64,000 bases of DNA from Candidatus Gastranaerophilales bacterium (GCA_944324175.1 CALUVH010000005.1:1-64000), one strand, 5' to 3'; counted from the first letter of the stretch, positions 29,601 to 39,015 are shown. Notes: generated by a model from the letters alone, not told the origin. Made by a program: numbers and translations.

Positions 29601-31587
29601 TGCTGCAGCTAATGTCACCAAAATGGCAACTTATGCAGCACAAGGTAATTTAATGGGAGCTCTTATGAGTGCAGGTATGGCAGTTATGGCTGGCGCTTCT
29701 GCTGTTAGCTCAACCGGTCAAGCTATGAAAGGCTTACAGAATATGGGCAAAAACATAGCTGCGACACAAGCCAGAGCTGCAGCATATCAAGCCGCTAAAC
29801 AAACAGCTACTGACGTCACAAAAAGCACTTTGGAACGCGTTGTAGCTAAAAATACAACCGATATGATGAAAAAAACAGGAAAACGTTTAGCAAAAGAGAC
29901 TCTTAAAAAAGCTGGTAAAAAATCTTTGATGTATGCCGGTACAGCTATGGCAATGGCTGCACAAAACAAAAACAATACTGAAGAAGAACAAAAATCAAAC
30001 TATAATATCGTATTATCTGACAAATTCAAAAGCATACAACGTAAAAATCAAAAACGTAGAGAATGGGCCGCTGTAATACTAAATAGAGTTGCTAGCGAAA
30101 ATAATGAAGAAATGTTAGAAAATGAAGAAGAAAACAACAGTCAAATCGTTAAAAAAACTACCCAAAATGTCACTGCTAAATCAGGAGCTTCAAAAAATTC
30201 AAAATCAACATCCTCTAACACTTCTTCTAATGCAAGCACACAAGAATTAAACGCTAGCAATGGCAAAGCTGCTGCAGATAATGTTGATAAAGAAGCAGAT
30301 GGCGTATCAAGTGATACCAAAAGTACCCAAAAAGACGCTCAAGATATGGAAGAAACCGATAAAGAAGCTCAAAAATCAGACAAAACTCTTCAAAAAGATT
30401 CCAAAACATTAGAAAAAGATATCAAAAAGAATCAAAAAGATTTGGAAAAAAATGAAAAAGAAGTTGAAGAAACTCAACAAAAAATTGAAGAAGAAATTGC
30501 CGCAGTCGATTCTATGCAAATGGAACTAGACGTACTAAATGCTGAAAATGAAAATTCAAACACTACAGAAAATACTGCAGCTAACACCAACAATACTCAA
30601 TCAGGAAATGACCCAAATACAGATCCTATGGCTATGCATGCCGGTTTTAATGTAATGAACACAGTTATGGCATCAGGCAACGCACAATCTTCTGGTACAA
30701 CCAACAATAATCAAGCTCAAATCGAAACTTTAACTTCTCAAATTGATCAAAAAACTACCGTAATAAATTTATATTCTAAAAAAATTGTCAAAACACAAAA
30801 AACATCTGACAAAATAGTTAAAAGTATGAATATAAATACCAAAAAATTTAATAAGGCAGTTCAAAAAGAACAAAAAGAAAAACAAGAAGACCAATCAAAA
30901 GCCGAAAAGGTACTTGATGTAGCAACAAAAATTGAAAATGTTTCATCTAAAGTTGCGATGGCAGGTTTTATAGTTGGCACTACAGGTGATCTGCTTCAAC
31001 TTGTAATCCTTCCGCCTTGGATACCTGCTATAGGTGCTGTAATGTCTGCTGTTGGCGGAGTTGCAGAAACTATCGGTAACTATGGCGTTGCTGCAGCTAA
31101 TGTCACCAAAATGGCAACTTATGCAGCACAAGGTAATTTAATGGGAGCTCTTATGAGTGCAGGTATGGCAGTTATGGCTGGCGCTTCTGCTGTTAGCTCA
31201 ACCGGTCAAGCTATGAAAGGCTTACAGAATATGGGCAAAAACATAGCTGCGACACAAGCCAGAGCTGCAGCATATCAAGCCGCTAAACAAACAGCTACTG
31301 ACGTCACAAAAAGCACTTTGGAACGCGTTGTAGCTAAAAATACAACCGATATGATGAAAAAAACAGGAAAACGTTTAGCAAAAGAGACTCTTAAAAAAGC
31401 TGGTAAAAAATCTTTGATGTATGCCGGTACAGCTGTGGCTACTGCAGTACAAAATAAAAACGATCAACCTGAAAACGAAGAAAAACAATCTAACTATAAT
31501 ATAATATTATCTGACGGTTTTAAAGAAATTCAACGCAAAAACAAAAAACGCAGACAATATGTTAACCAAAGATATGGCATTGCTTAA
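26692..31587 (+). CDS. Giant coiled-coil protein with duplicated hydrophobic core domain
   Basis: A 1,631-residue protein I do not recognise. There is no signal peptide. The N-terminal 120 residues are mixed; next come Gln/Asn/Glu/Ser-rich stretches and two related coiled-coil segments at about 145-265 and 452-600. A module of about 445 residues then appears twice (about 700-1145 and 1184-1631): acidic linker, KDxKxxEKxIKKNQKDLEKN coiled coil, a Gly/Ala-rich hydrophobic region starting near AMAGFIVGTTGDLLQ with several possible membrane helices, then a basic tail ending in NYNIxLSDxFKxIQRKN. Part of the two copies is identical in DNA. The layout recalls membrane-inserting translocator or pore proteins, but only by shape. 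An ATG at 26722 with AAAGGG before it is a possible alternative start. Confidence 0.85.
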   Translation: MSIAQLEREKMASTVDNIYNKLKSSSNYSGLSDDLLYDIANQLSQAGRYLSIDAIFSSQIDPLSPFYGENAIWAKFTYTEIIQMEEQGVLIPNEVLSWAHSMQDSDTTDYQTTDSLNSDDPDNIQQEIDSQGDDSSSIDLSKTAKALTEQCEDNQNDLDSQIDNINTMKKDVETQKNQTEEIQKQSLNKIQDIIDEWQALESKLKRNIPLSQEEQERFSELSSLLNKENQQYQKAMDNIDLNFDDIENSLNEIDKTTKTANELSNATESIGEKISQNETKHKFTNTSTTGGNYTGMVGIVMSSSIAQTLAETALGTSITTDQTTQDIQTDVNEIASMVELSKQVTGKAQTRSQTQPAISEEETQNTENEMIEGAENEFKNEENAGKDSTAQTTPTATSSQPAPQAETSAASTGNAGITETTNVSETTTQDSVENDTLGADNSEESGNDLKTQTQEQINKCNTRSTEITTAVNEIEPIRQAVEKIQNESQIEQKIFDAKISKSLKEYETICNKMKSGEQLSDKEQTNFKKLSEDLDKQNGNYVKGLDEKINTLTGYSSSLNYAMGIVNQSFEIANATIAKGKELAISELGDKSYLTKTFYFSLLDDERQKDLLYGKVGESLGREAIQRGDVLNLEATEANTSLSRQIPLSNFATEHATEITNTKNSFVEKVTAITKDVPGAELENDNSVATSKKTSSENSEQLNADNGEAAADEVEKEADGVSGDTKSSKKDAQDMEQTDKAAQKSDKMLQKDSKTIEKNIKKNQKDLEKNEKDVQETQQKIEEETAAVDALQLELDTLNSENENSNGVENNTNPTDNEPNAMHAGFNAMDAMMASGNGQNVNNNQAQIETINSQIDQKTNIINSYSKKITKIQKSSDKIVKSMNLNTKNYNKVVQQEQQEKLEDQSKSEKVLEVATKFEDISSKVAMAGFIVGTTGDLLQLVILPPWIPAIGAVMSAVGGVAETIGNYGVAAANVTKMATYAAQGNLMGALMSAGMAVMAGASAVSSTGQAMKGLQNMGKNIAATQARAAAYQAAKQTATDVTKSTLERVVAKNTTDMMKKTGKRLAKETLKKAGKKSLMYAGTAMAMAAQNKNNTEEEQKSNYNIVLSDKFKSIQRKNQKRREWAAVILNRVASENNEEMLENEEENNSQIVKKTTQNVTAKSGASKNSKSTSSNTSSNASTQELNASNGKAAADNVDKEADGVSSDTKSTQKDAQDMEETDKEAQKSDKTLQKDSKTLEKDIKKNQKDLEKNEKEVEETQQKIEEEIAAVDSMQMELDVLNAENENSNTTENTAANTNNTQSGNDPNTDPMAMHAGFNVMNTVMASGNAQSSGTTNNNQAQIETLTSQIDQKTTVINLYSKKIVKTQKTSDKIVKSMNINTKKFNKAVQKEQKEKQEDQSKAEKVLDVATKIENVSSKVAMAGFIVGTTGDLLQLVILPPWIPAIGAVMSAVGGVAETIGNYGVAAANVTKMATYAAQGNLMGALMSAGMAVMAGASAVSSTGQAMKGLQNMGKNIAATQARAAAYQAAKQTATDVTKSTLERVVAKNTTDMMKKTGKRLAKETLKKAGKKSLMYAGTAVATAVQNKNDQPENEEKQSNYNIILSDGFKEIQRKNKKRRQYVNQRYGIA
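29494..29946 (+). repeat. 453-bp exact duplicate inside the giant gene, copy A
   Basis: This segment (residues 935-1085) is identical base for base to 30982-31434, offset 1,488 bp. Outside the segment the two modules differ at many synonymous and replacement sites. Copy A encodes the hydrophobic core and the basic helix that follows. Confidence 0.95.
30982..31434 (+). repeat. 453-bp exact duplicate inside the giant gene, copy B
   Basis: Second copy of the segment at 29494-29946, encoding residues 1431-1581. The identity ends abruptly on both sides (TACAGG versus AACAGG at the left, ACAGCTG versus ACAGCTA at the right), as expected from gene conversion rather than from simple old duplication. 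Confidence 0.95.
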
Positions 31588-31600
31588 AAAATAGTATTAA

Positions 31601-33148
31601 CTATTTTACAGAGAAATTCTTTATTTTAAGCACCACTATTTCTCCGGCTTTTAAATCAACTGCTATCTTACTATTGTAACAAACAGGTTCCAATATTGCC
31701 TTTATTGGAATAAAGACAGCATCTTTCTGTAAACCGGGAACTCTAATTGTTGCCTTTACTGGTTTTTCAAAATCTAAATTTCCATATATAATAACAGTAT
31801 CCTCTCCATCGGTTAAAGCATAAGCAAAAACCGGTGTACAATCAGATTTTAAAGGTATAAATTTTCCATCAGATAACATCTTTGAAATACTTGCACGAAA
31901 ATTGTTTGCCACTATAAATTCCTGCAAAAGTTCTTCATTATCCCCCTGAGGTTTTCTTGAAAAATTAAAAATATCAATCTTTCCCCGATGTGCAAAATAA
32001 TAATCATCATCCGTATACGTAATTAAAGCTTTTTGATTTGCCCAAGGATAGACATAATTATCACCACTTGCAAATCCATCTAAATAGTAAGCGTTAATAG
32101 GTAATGTTGTGTTTAACCAGATTATCATTGAGCTGTATGGTACACCTTTTACTAAAAGCGGGGATAATTCATCATGAGTTGCAAAGCTTCCTATAACGCT
32201 TTTAGGTTCATAAAATTTTGTTTTTAACCCCGTATTAAACATAATATGATTAATCAACTCTTGAGATGTACTCCATTCTTTCAAATTGAAAAAACTTCCA
32301 TAATAACCATCAAAACCTGCTTGCAATAATTTGTCATAGGGTGTAAACACCCCACGTAAAGATACAGCATCATGCCAACTGTCAGAACTTTCAGCCAACC
32401 ACAAAAATTGTGCATCCTTTTCTCTTGAATACGAAATTAAAGCACGCCAAAATTTTGCAGGCTTACAGTGAGCTACATCCGCACGTATTCCATCAACCCC
32501 CAATTCATCAATTGCTAAATCAACAAATTCTTTATATACACCAAATACATCAGTATTTATAATATCTTCATTACCTGCATCTAATAATCTTACATCCATC
32601 CAATCTGCCGGTATCACAGGTGAATTATCGTTATCTTTGACAAAAAGTTCCGGTCGTTGCAAGTATAAATCATAAGCCCCACAAGCAGGTAAATCAATAA
32701 TTACCCTTATTCCTCTCTCATGAGCCTCATTAACAAATTTTTTCACTTGTTCATTTAGCTCCAATACACTTGTTTTATCCTTCAACTGTTCATTTATTTT
32801 ATTAAATGATACTGCTGCATACAGTGAGCCGGCGGTTCCCAATGCCTTTGTCTTACCAGTTTGGGTAATAGGTAAAACATGAATCATATTTACTCCCATT
32901 TTTTTTAGTTCATCAAGACGTTCAATAGCATTTATAAAACTTCCGCTTTCTTCCCCCAGTTCAAATTCGATAATACCATTGTTATTATTATCTTTAGCGT
33001 TAAAAGTCCTTATATTTATCTCATATATAATGGCGTTATTATTCAAAAACAACTTTCTTGCATCATTCACCCAATTCTCTTGAGCTTGAACATCACAAGT
33101 ACCTAATAATAACAACAATAAAATAAATATTCGCAACATCTTTTTCAT
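31601..33148 (-). CDS. Secreted GH13 alpha-amylase-family glycoside hydrolase
   Basis: A 515-residue exported GH13 protein. The signal peptide (MKKMLRIFILLLLLLGTCDVQA) ends near residue 22; a Cys lies inside it, but the surrounding residues fit a lipobox poorly. The TIM barrel holds the expected residues: nucleophile Asp in DGIRADVAH, acid/base Glu in FLWLAES, and the Asp of FATHDE. A small beta domain closes the C-terminus. I chose the ATG at 33148 because AAGGATGG lies 8-9 bases before it; upstream in-frame starts would absorb that site. Substrate is probably an alpha-glucan or related sugar, acting in the periplasm or outside. Confidence 0.9.
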   Translation of the reverse strand: MKKMLRIFILLLLLLGTCDVQAQENWVNDARKLFLNNNAIIYEINIRTFNAKDNNNNGIIEFELGEESGSFINAIERLDELKKMGVNMIHVLPITQTGKTKALGTAGSLYAAVSFNKINEQLKDKTSVLELNEQVKKFVNEAHERGIRVIIDLPACGAYDLYLQRPELFVKDNDNSPVIPADWMDVRLLDAGNEDIINTDVFGVYKEFVDLAIDELGVDGIRADVAHCKPAKFWRALISYSREKDAQFLWLAESSDSWHDAVSLRGVFTPYDKLLQAGFDGYYGSFFNLKEWSTSQELINHIMFNTGLKTKFYEPKSVIGSFATHDELSPLLVKGVPYSSMIIWLNTTLPINAYYLDGFASGDNYVYPWANQKALITYTDDDYYFAHRGKIDIFNFSRKPQGDNEELLQEFIVANNFRASISKMLSDGKFIPLKSDCTPVFAYALTDGEDTVIIYGNLDFEKPVKATIRVPGLQKDAVFIPIKAILEPVCYNSKIAVDLKAGEIVVLKIKNFSVK

Positions 33149-33255
33149 CTCAACCATCCTTTTTATGAAAAATTTTAACAAATTCACTTTTAATTAGCAA
33201 GTTAAAAAATATTTCAAACTTTTTTATTATTTCAGTTTATGCTATCATGTAGACT

Positions 33256-34917
33256 ATGAAAAAATTTGATTTTCTAAATCAATTTAGGGATGCTGTATTT
33301 GTCGTAAATAATCATTTTGACATTATTTACAGAAACAATACTTTTTGCAAAATTTTTAAAAGTTTTGAAAGCATAAAAAAACTATCCCATTCCATTAATT
33401 TTAATATTTGCCCACTAAACAGTGAAAATATTGAAACTTATTCACCAATATACCAAGCCATTACATCCCCTGAAAATTTTTTTGCATCGGTATCTTTCAA
33501 TTTCGGAAATGGGCAGACAAATTACTATGAATTAACTGCTGTAAAAAAATCTCGTTATACAATAATATTTCTGACGGATGTGACTGCAACCATTGAAAGA
33601 CAAAACTTTCAAAAGGATAACGATAAATTAAAAAAAGAATTTAAAACACTAACAGAAATCAATGAAGACCTTTTAAAAATAAAACAAAAAGCTCAATCTC
33701 AAGCAATTAGAATTGCATTGATTAACAAGGTATCAAATACAATTAGAGAATCCATAGACATCTCAACTATTTTACAATCAACGTTAAAAGAACTTTCCAT
33801 AATGTTTGGGGCATATCGCTCATATTACGCAGCTTTCAAGGGGAATAAATTTTCTATTATAGAAGTATATGGCGAAAAAATAACCGATAAATCCAATAAT
33901 TCTTTTGAATTAGATAAATCAACTTTGACAGTTATTCAAAAAAAAGAAATATCCACATCTAACTGCATTAAAGAACACATAAATGCTAAACCTTTTAAGC
34001 AGTCTGTACTTAGAATTATTGTACCAGTATATCATATGCAAAAACTCATGGGAATAATAGTTCTACTTAGCTACCAAAAACGCGAACTAAATGAAGAATT
34101 AGAAATCCTTGAAGCCGTAGCAGCACAACTTTCAAATGCAATCACCAGAGCTGAACTATATAATAAAAACCTTCAAACTGTAAAAGAATTAAAAAACACT
34201 CTTAAAGAACTTAAAGATACCCAAATTCAACTCATTAATTCTGAAAAAATGGCTTCCCTCGGACAACTTGTGGCAGGAGTAGCCCACGAAATCAATACCC
34301 CGGTAGCTTCCATAAAATCAAATAACGCAATAGTTTCAAAGTTATTAGATCAAATTCCAAATAACGGATTAGCAGAAATGCTTAAAGAATTAAATGAAAT
34401 TGATAAAGAGGCCATTCAAAGAATTAGTAATATTGTAGTATCTCTAAAAAAATTCGTAAGATTAGATGAAGCTGAAATTCAAGAAGCCGACATAAATAAA
34501 GAATTAGACTTAACTCTGGATTTGATTAGACACGAAACAAAAAACAGAATTGAAATTATAAAAGAATACGGCGAAATCCCTACTATCAAATGTTTCCCTA
34601 ACATGCTTAATCAAGTCTTTACCAACATTTTAATTAATGCTTGCCAAGCTATCGAAGGGAAAGGTATAATCAAAATTTCCACTGAATTTAAAAACCAAAA
34701 CTTAATTATTAAAATTAAAGATAATGGAAAGGGAATACCTGAAAACCAGCTCAATAAGATATTTACAGCCGGATATACAACAAAAGGTGTAGGTATCGGC
34801 ACAGGGCTTGGACTTGCCATTTGTCGCAAAATTATTGATAAACATAACGGTGAAATTATTGTAAATAGTGAACTTGGCAAGGGTAGCGAATTTATTATTA
34901 CTATCCATAGTAAGTAG
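33256..34917 (+). CDS. PAS/GAF sensor histidine kinase
   Basis: A 553-residue soluble histidine kinase. A PAS-like domain occupies about residues 5-115, a coiled coil follows, then a GAF domain at about 150-300. The dimerisation helix has the phospho-accepting His in GVAHEINTPVAS, typical of the HPK4 group; the ATPase domain shows NILINACQAIE, DNGKGIP and GTGLGLAICRK. It ends with SEFIITI. No response regulator gene lies within the window, making it the second orphan kinase. The signal is unknown. Confidence 0.92.
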   Translation: MKKFDFLNQFRDAVFVVNNHFDIIYRNNTFCKIFKSFESIKKLSHSINFNICPLNSENIETYSPIYQAITSPENFFASVSFNFGNGQTNYYELTAVKKSRYTIIFLTDVTATIERQNFQKDNDKLKKEFKTLTEINEDLLKIKQKAQSQAIRIALINKVSNTIRESIDISTILQSTLKELSIMFGAYRSYYAAFKGNKFSIIEVYGEKITDKSNNSFELDKSTLTVIQKKEISTSNCIKEHINAKPFKQSVLRIIVPVYHMQKLMGIIVLLSYQKRELNEELEILEAVAAQLSNAITRAELYNKNLQTVKELKNTLKELKDTQIQLINSEKMASLGQLVAGVAHEINTPVASIKSNNAIVSKLLDQIPNNGLAEMLKELNEIDKEAIQRISNIVVSLKKFVRLDEAEIQEADINKELDLTLDLIRHETKNRIEIIKEYGEIPTIKCFPNMLNQVFTNILINACQAIEGKGIIKISTEFKNQNLIIKIKDNGKGIPENQLNKIFTAGYTTKGVGIGTGLGLAICRKIIDKHNGEIIVNSELGKGSEFIITIHSK

Positions 34918-35237
34918 CATATATTAAGTTATGTTACACAATGCGTACTATTATTATTGAATGTTGCTTAAGTTTAAATAAACAATCAAGTTTTTTTTGC
35001 GAATAATCCATCTAGTGCAGGACAGAAGCAGAAAAATATGTTATATTTATTACATAAAGTGTTTAAATTACCCTTTTTAATTTTGATTACATAAACGCTT
35101 TGGTAGAAATCAGTATAAAGAATGTAACAAAAAATTTATAAATATGTAGGTAAAAGGCAATAAATTATTCAAAATATTTTTATTAAATACGTAAGTGTTG
35201 TAGATAGAATATTTATTGTTAGTGTCGGAGGAAAGTA
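34918..35237. other. 320-bp AT-rich spacer without a recognisable gene
   Basis: No supported open reading frame, tRNA or strong hairpin is visible. The only clear element is the ribosome-binding site GGAGGAAAGTA directly before the HEAT-repeat ATG. The unusual length suggests an upstream regulatory region for that gene, but I see no consensus promoter I would defend. Confidence 0.5.
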
Positions 35238-36095
35238 ATGACAATTAGTGTTAACAGCAAAAAGAAACAAGTTAAGAAATCATTTGAAGAATTATTAGTA
35301 GATTTAAAAACGAGCAATTCAGAAAAAGTCAGATATAATGCCGCTCGAGTCTTAGGAGAAATGGGCGATTCTAAAGCTGTAGAACCTTTAATTGATGTTT
35401 TAAAACACGACAAAAACGGATCAGTAAGATTATATGCCGCAAGGGCACTAGGTGAATTGGGTGATTCAAAAGCAACAGTACACTTGATTGAGTCATTAAG
35501 AGAAGATCGCAATGTTGACGTGAGAGTACGTGCAGCTCGCGCATTGGGTCGATTAGGTGGTGAAATTGTTGTAGAACCATTAGTAGAAGCTTTGAACGAC
35601 GAAAATCCTCAAGTGTGTATCACAGCAACAGACGCATTAATTGAAATTGGAGATGTTGCAACTGATGCCTTGATAGAGTCATTGAATCATGAAAAAGTTA
35701 ATGTTCGATGCGATGCAACAAGAGCATTGGGCGAAATTGGAAACAAAAAGGCAGTAGAAAAAGTCATCAACATGTTGTATGACGAATGGGTTAACGTAAG
35801 AATATATGCCGTAACCTCTTTAGGCAAATTAAATGATACTAAAGCAGTACCGGCATTAATCGACGTTATGAAAAATCGTTCAGAAAACGAATTGGTAAGA
35901 GCAGGAGCTGCTGCAGCCTTAGGTGTACTTCGTGACCAAAGGGCGTTACTTCCGTTAAGAGAATTAATTATGGAAGCAGAAGAACTCGGTGAATTGGAAG
36001 ATACAGCTTTGAAATCATTTAAAAAGATTATGGCTGCAAACTGGCAATCAATTCCCGGAGCCACAGCACAGAAAAAGCCTGCTACAACATTCTAA
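35238..36095 (+). CDS. HEAT-repeat protein of the PBS-lyase type
   Basis: A 285-residue protein consisting almost entirely of about seven HEAT repeats of roughly 31 residues, with the recurrent pattern VRxxAARALGELGDSKAVEPL. Such repeats form an alpha solenoid used for protein binding; in cyanobacteria the same repeat type occurs in phycobilin lyases, but nothing here suggests pigment chemistry. There is no signal peptide. A perfect ribosome-binding site precedes the ATG and a terminator follows, so the gene is monocistronic. The partner protein is unknown. Confidence 0.88.
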   Translation: MTISVNSKKKQVKKSFEELLVDLKTSNSEKVRYNAARVLGEMGDSKAVEPLIDVLKHDKNGSVRLYAARALGELGDSKATVHLIESLREDRNVDVRVRAARALGRLGGEIVVEPLVEALNDENPQVCITATDALIEIGDVATDALIESLNHEKVNVRCDATRALGEIGNKKAVEKVINMLYDEWVNVRIYAVTSLGKLNDTKAVPALIDVMKNRSENELVRAGAAAALGVLRDQRALLPLRELIMEAEELGELEDTALKSFKKIMAANWQSIPGATAQKKPATTF

Positions 36096-36118
36096 AATTT
36101 TATATACTTAGTACTCAT

Positions 36119-36147
36119 AAGTCGCTTAAAATTAAGCGACTTTTTTT
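36119..36147 (+). terminator. Terminator after the HEAT-repeat gene
   Basis: Inverted repeat AAGTCGCTT...AAGCGACTT followed by a T run. Confidence 0.88.
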
Positions 36148-36182
36148 GCTTAAAGCAAATAATTCTGTGGTATAATTGAATT

Positions 36183-37091
36183 ATGAAAAGAATATTTTTA
36201 TACCTATTATTCATAACACTATTAATTCAACCTGTAATGGCAGACGACATTACAGAAGATTTTCTGGACATCGCAGCAAACTACTGTATTCAAGGGAATT
36301 ATGATGAAGCAATTAATTATGTAAACAAGGCAATAGCACATGAGCCTAACAATCCGGATTTAGTCACAATAAAAAACGGTATATACAGAATAAAATCCGT
36401 TGATGCAAAATCATACCTTACGAGTAAAAATCCAACAATTAAAACTGCTGAGGAATACAGAAAACATGGGAATAAAAGTGCAGAGTTTAATACTTTATCA
36501 AAAGGTGCAGATGAAAAAAATCCTTGGGCAACATATTACCTAGCAGAGTATTACAGACAGGATAAGCAATATAACACGGCATTGAACTACTATGATAAAA
36601 CTTTAGAACTAAAAGAAGGTTTTGCCCAATGTTATTTAGGTATAACCTTAACATTAATGGAAATGAAAAATTATGAAGCTGCACTTAACGCTATAGCTTA
36701 CTATCTTGACAAATGTCCAAAAGCTGATCTTGGTTATGCACTGCGCGCAGAAATTAATTTGAATTTAAAAAATTACGTGGATGCTCAAGCTGATATAATT
36801 ACGGCACTATCAATTTCCGATGATATAGAATACAAATTATTGGAAGGCAAAATTTTATATTATAGAGGCGATTACAAATCAGCAAAGGATACATTAATAT
36901 CTCTTACAAGTTGTATCAAAACAGCAGAATTATATAAGTATTTAGGTCTATGTGATTACAAATTGCAAGATTATAACAATGCACTTTTAAATTTGAATAC
37001 TTCAATCATACTATCTGATGAAGACAATGAAGTAAAAAACAAATACAATGAAGTAAAAAGCAAACTTACAAACGGAAATCAAAATGGCTAG
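36183..37091 (+). CDS. Exported TPR-repeat protein
   Basis: A 302-residue protein with an N-terminal signal peptide (residues 1-20, ending VMA-DD) and tetratricopeptide repeats over most of its length, for example NYDEAINYVNKAIAHEPNN, QYNTALNYYDKTLEL and DYNNALLNLNTSIIL. It probably acts as a periplasmic scaffold. It overlaps the next gene by eight bases and begins a four-gene run (36183-39585) of TPR, phosphoesterase, beta-lactamase-fold and TPR proteins. Confidence 0.85.
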   Translation: MKRIFLYLLFITLLIQPVMADDITEDFLDIAANYCIQGNYDEAINYVNKAIAHEPNNPDLVTIKNGIYRIKSVDAKSYLTSKNPTIKTAEEYRKHGNKSAEFNTLSKGADEKNPWATYYLAEYYRQDKQYNTALNYYDKTLELKEGFAQCYLGITLTLMEMKNYEAALNAIAYYLDKCPKADLGYALRAEINLNLKNYVDAQADIITALSISDDIEYKLLEGKILYYRGDYKSAKDTLISLTSCIKTAELYKYLGLCDYKLQDYNNALLNLNTSIILSDEDNEVKNKYNEVKSKLTNGNQNG

Positions 37092-38061
37092 AAGAAGATA
37101 CGCAAAAAAAGAGAGTACAGCATCAAGGATTAAGAATTGGACGATATCAATAGTCTTGGCCATAATAATGTTTTGCGGACTTCAGGGTTATAGCGCATCA
37201 AGCCTTAAATTTGCACAGGTAAGTGATGTACACTTTTCAACCAGAAGTGCAAACACAACGTATAAACTGACAGGAGAATCGCCCAAATTACTTGATGATG
37301 CAATCGCACAGATTAATGAAACGCCAAACGTAAACTTTGTTATGTTTACAGGTGATCAAATAGACAAATCCTATGAAAAAGAACTTTCAGCATTTTTGCC
37401 CCACGCAGAAAAGCTTATCTACCCTTGGTATGTAGTGTTCGGGAATCATGACACTTGTCTTGGCGGATATTTAACACCGCAAGTTTATTTAAGTATTGTA
37501 CAAGCTCATAACAAAAACTTCAACTATACAACTCCATACTACTCTTTTACACCACAAAAGGGTTACAAAGTAATAGTGCTTGACACAATAATTCGCGACA
37601 GATTAACAACAAACGGTTGGATAGATGAAAGCCAAATTGAATGGCTTGATGAACAGATTAAAAATTCACCCAAAGATACCATACTGATTTTCATGCATGT
37701 GCCACTCGTTGAACCATTTAACAGTCCTAATCACAGACTGTTGAATGCTGATCAGGTAGAATCGGTTTTAATGAAGTACAAAAACCCAATCGCCGTGTTT
37801 CAAGGGCATTACCACAGCTCAAAAATAACTCAAAAAGGTAACATATTATATGTAAGTACAACATCACTTGCAACATATCCAAATGCATTTAGAATTGTTA
37901 ATGTAACCAACTACAAAAAGCGTGTAGTATTTGACATTCAAACTAAAGAGACACGTTTGACAAATCTGCAAAAATTAGCCAAAATAATGGTATTCGGCTC
38001 AAGCATATACACAGGTGAAGCAAAAGATCAAAACGGAATTTACGTAATTAAGAAAAAATAA
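37084..38061 (+). CDS. Membrane-anchored metallophosphoesterase
   Basis: A 325-residue calcineurin-like phosphoesterase. A membrane anchor or signal sequence is present at about residues 17-37. The five metal-binding blocks follow in order: QVSDVHFS, TGDQID, GNHD, FMHVPL and GHYHSS. Family members hydrolyse phosphomono- or diesters, including nucleotides and lipid headgroups. The protein is likely periplasmic. It overlaps the upstream TPR gene by eight bases and precedes a beta-lactamase-fold hydrolase by 14 bp. Confidence 0.88.
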   Translation: MARRRYAKKESTASRIKNWTISIVLAIIMFCGLQGYSASSLKFAQVSDVHFSTRSANTTYKLTGESPKLLDDAIAQINETPNVNFVMFTGDQIDKSYEKELSAFLPHAEKLIYPWYVVFGNHDTCLGGYLTPQVYLSIVQAHNKNFNYTTPYYSFTPQKGYKVIVLDTIIRDRLTTNGWIDESQIEWLDEQIKNSPKDTILIFMHVPLVEPFNSPNHRLLNADQVESVLMKYKNPIAVFQGHYHSSKITQKGNILYVSTTSLATYPNAFRIVNVTNYKKRVVFDIQTKETRLTNLQKLAKIMVFGSSIYTGEAKDQNGIYVIKKK

Positions 38062-38075
38062 CAGAGGTTTGAGAG

Positions 38076-39002
38076 ATGAGTGATTTTAAAATTAAATTCA
38101 GAGGTGTAAGAGGAAGTTACCCTATCGCAAATAAAGATTATCTGGAATATGGGGGAAATACTTCTTGCGTAGAGGTAAGAGTCAACGGACACTTAATCAT
38201 ACTTGATGCAGGTACAGGACTTATAGATATCGGAAATGAACTGATGGAAGAATATATTTCATCAGGAGCAACACCAGAACAGCGCACTCCAATCAATGCA
38301 ACCGTATTACTTTCACATATACACCAAGATCACATTCAAGGTTTTACATTTTTCAGACCACTACACATCCCGACAAGCAGAATTGACGTCTATGGAAATG
38401 TAAGTTATGAAGAAACCCTTTCTGATGAGCTTGCAAACCTATTATTCGGTAAATCATTTCCACTTGACCTTGGAGATATAGCTGGAAACTTAAACATAAA
38501 TGATATAACAGACACAGACGGAATAATTTTGAGAGCAAATGAACCACCGATAATAAAAAGAATAGAAACAGATACAGACAAAATTCCTCAAGATGATGAA
38601 GTATTAATTACTTGTTACAGGTCATACGCACACCCTCAAGAAGGCGTAATTATATACAAAATTGCATACAAAGACAAAACTCTAGTCTATGCAACAGATA
38701 AAGAAAGCTATCTTGGTGGAGATAAAAAACTTGCCAATTTTGCACGCGGGTGTAATCTAATAATCCATGACGCTCAATACACAACAGAAGATTATTTAAA
38801 CCCGTTTGTACCAAAACAAGGCTATGGACACTCAACATTTGACATGGCAATTGAATGTCAAAAACAAGTAGGTGCGGAAAAACTTGTATTTTTCCATTTT
38901 GATCCGTCATATAATGACAAAAAATTAAACATCATTAAACAACATTACAGTGAACTTGAAAATGTTCAACTGGCTTATGAAGGATTGGAAATAGAATTGT
39001 AA
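38076..39002 (+). CDS. Metallo-beta-lactamase-fold hydrolase
   Basis: A 308-residue cytoplasmic MBL-fold protein. The HxHxDH motif is LLSHIHQDHIQGF, preceded by LDAGTGL; further ligands lie in IIHDAQYT and the C-terminal VFFHFDPSY. The family resembles class III cAMP phosphodiesterase/RNase Z-like hydrolases found in cyanobacteria and other bacteria. Paired with a phosphoesterase, it could act on a nucleotide second messenger, but this is inference. It lies in the 36-39.6 kb gene run. Confidence 0.85.
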   Translation: MSDFKIKFRGVRGSYPIANKDYLEYGGNTSCVEVRVNGHLIILDAGTGLIDIGNELMEEYISSGATPEQRTPINATVLLSHIHQDHIQGFTFFRPLHIPTSRIDVYGNVSYEETLSDELANLLFGKSFPLDLGDIAGNLNINDITDTDGIILRANEPPIIKRIETDTDKIPQDDEVLITCYRSYAHPQEGVIIYKIAYKDKTLVYATDKESYLGGDKKLANFARGCNLIIHDAQYTTEDYLNPFVPKQGYGHSTFDMAIECQKQVGAEKLVFFHFDPSYNDKKLNIIKQHYSELENVQLAYEGLEIEL

Positions 39003-39015
39003 AATCTTACTGCTT

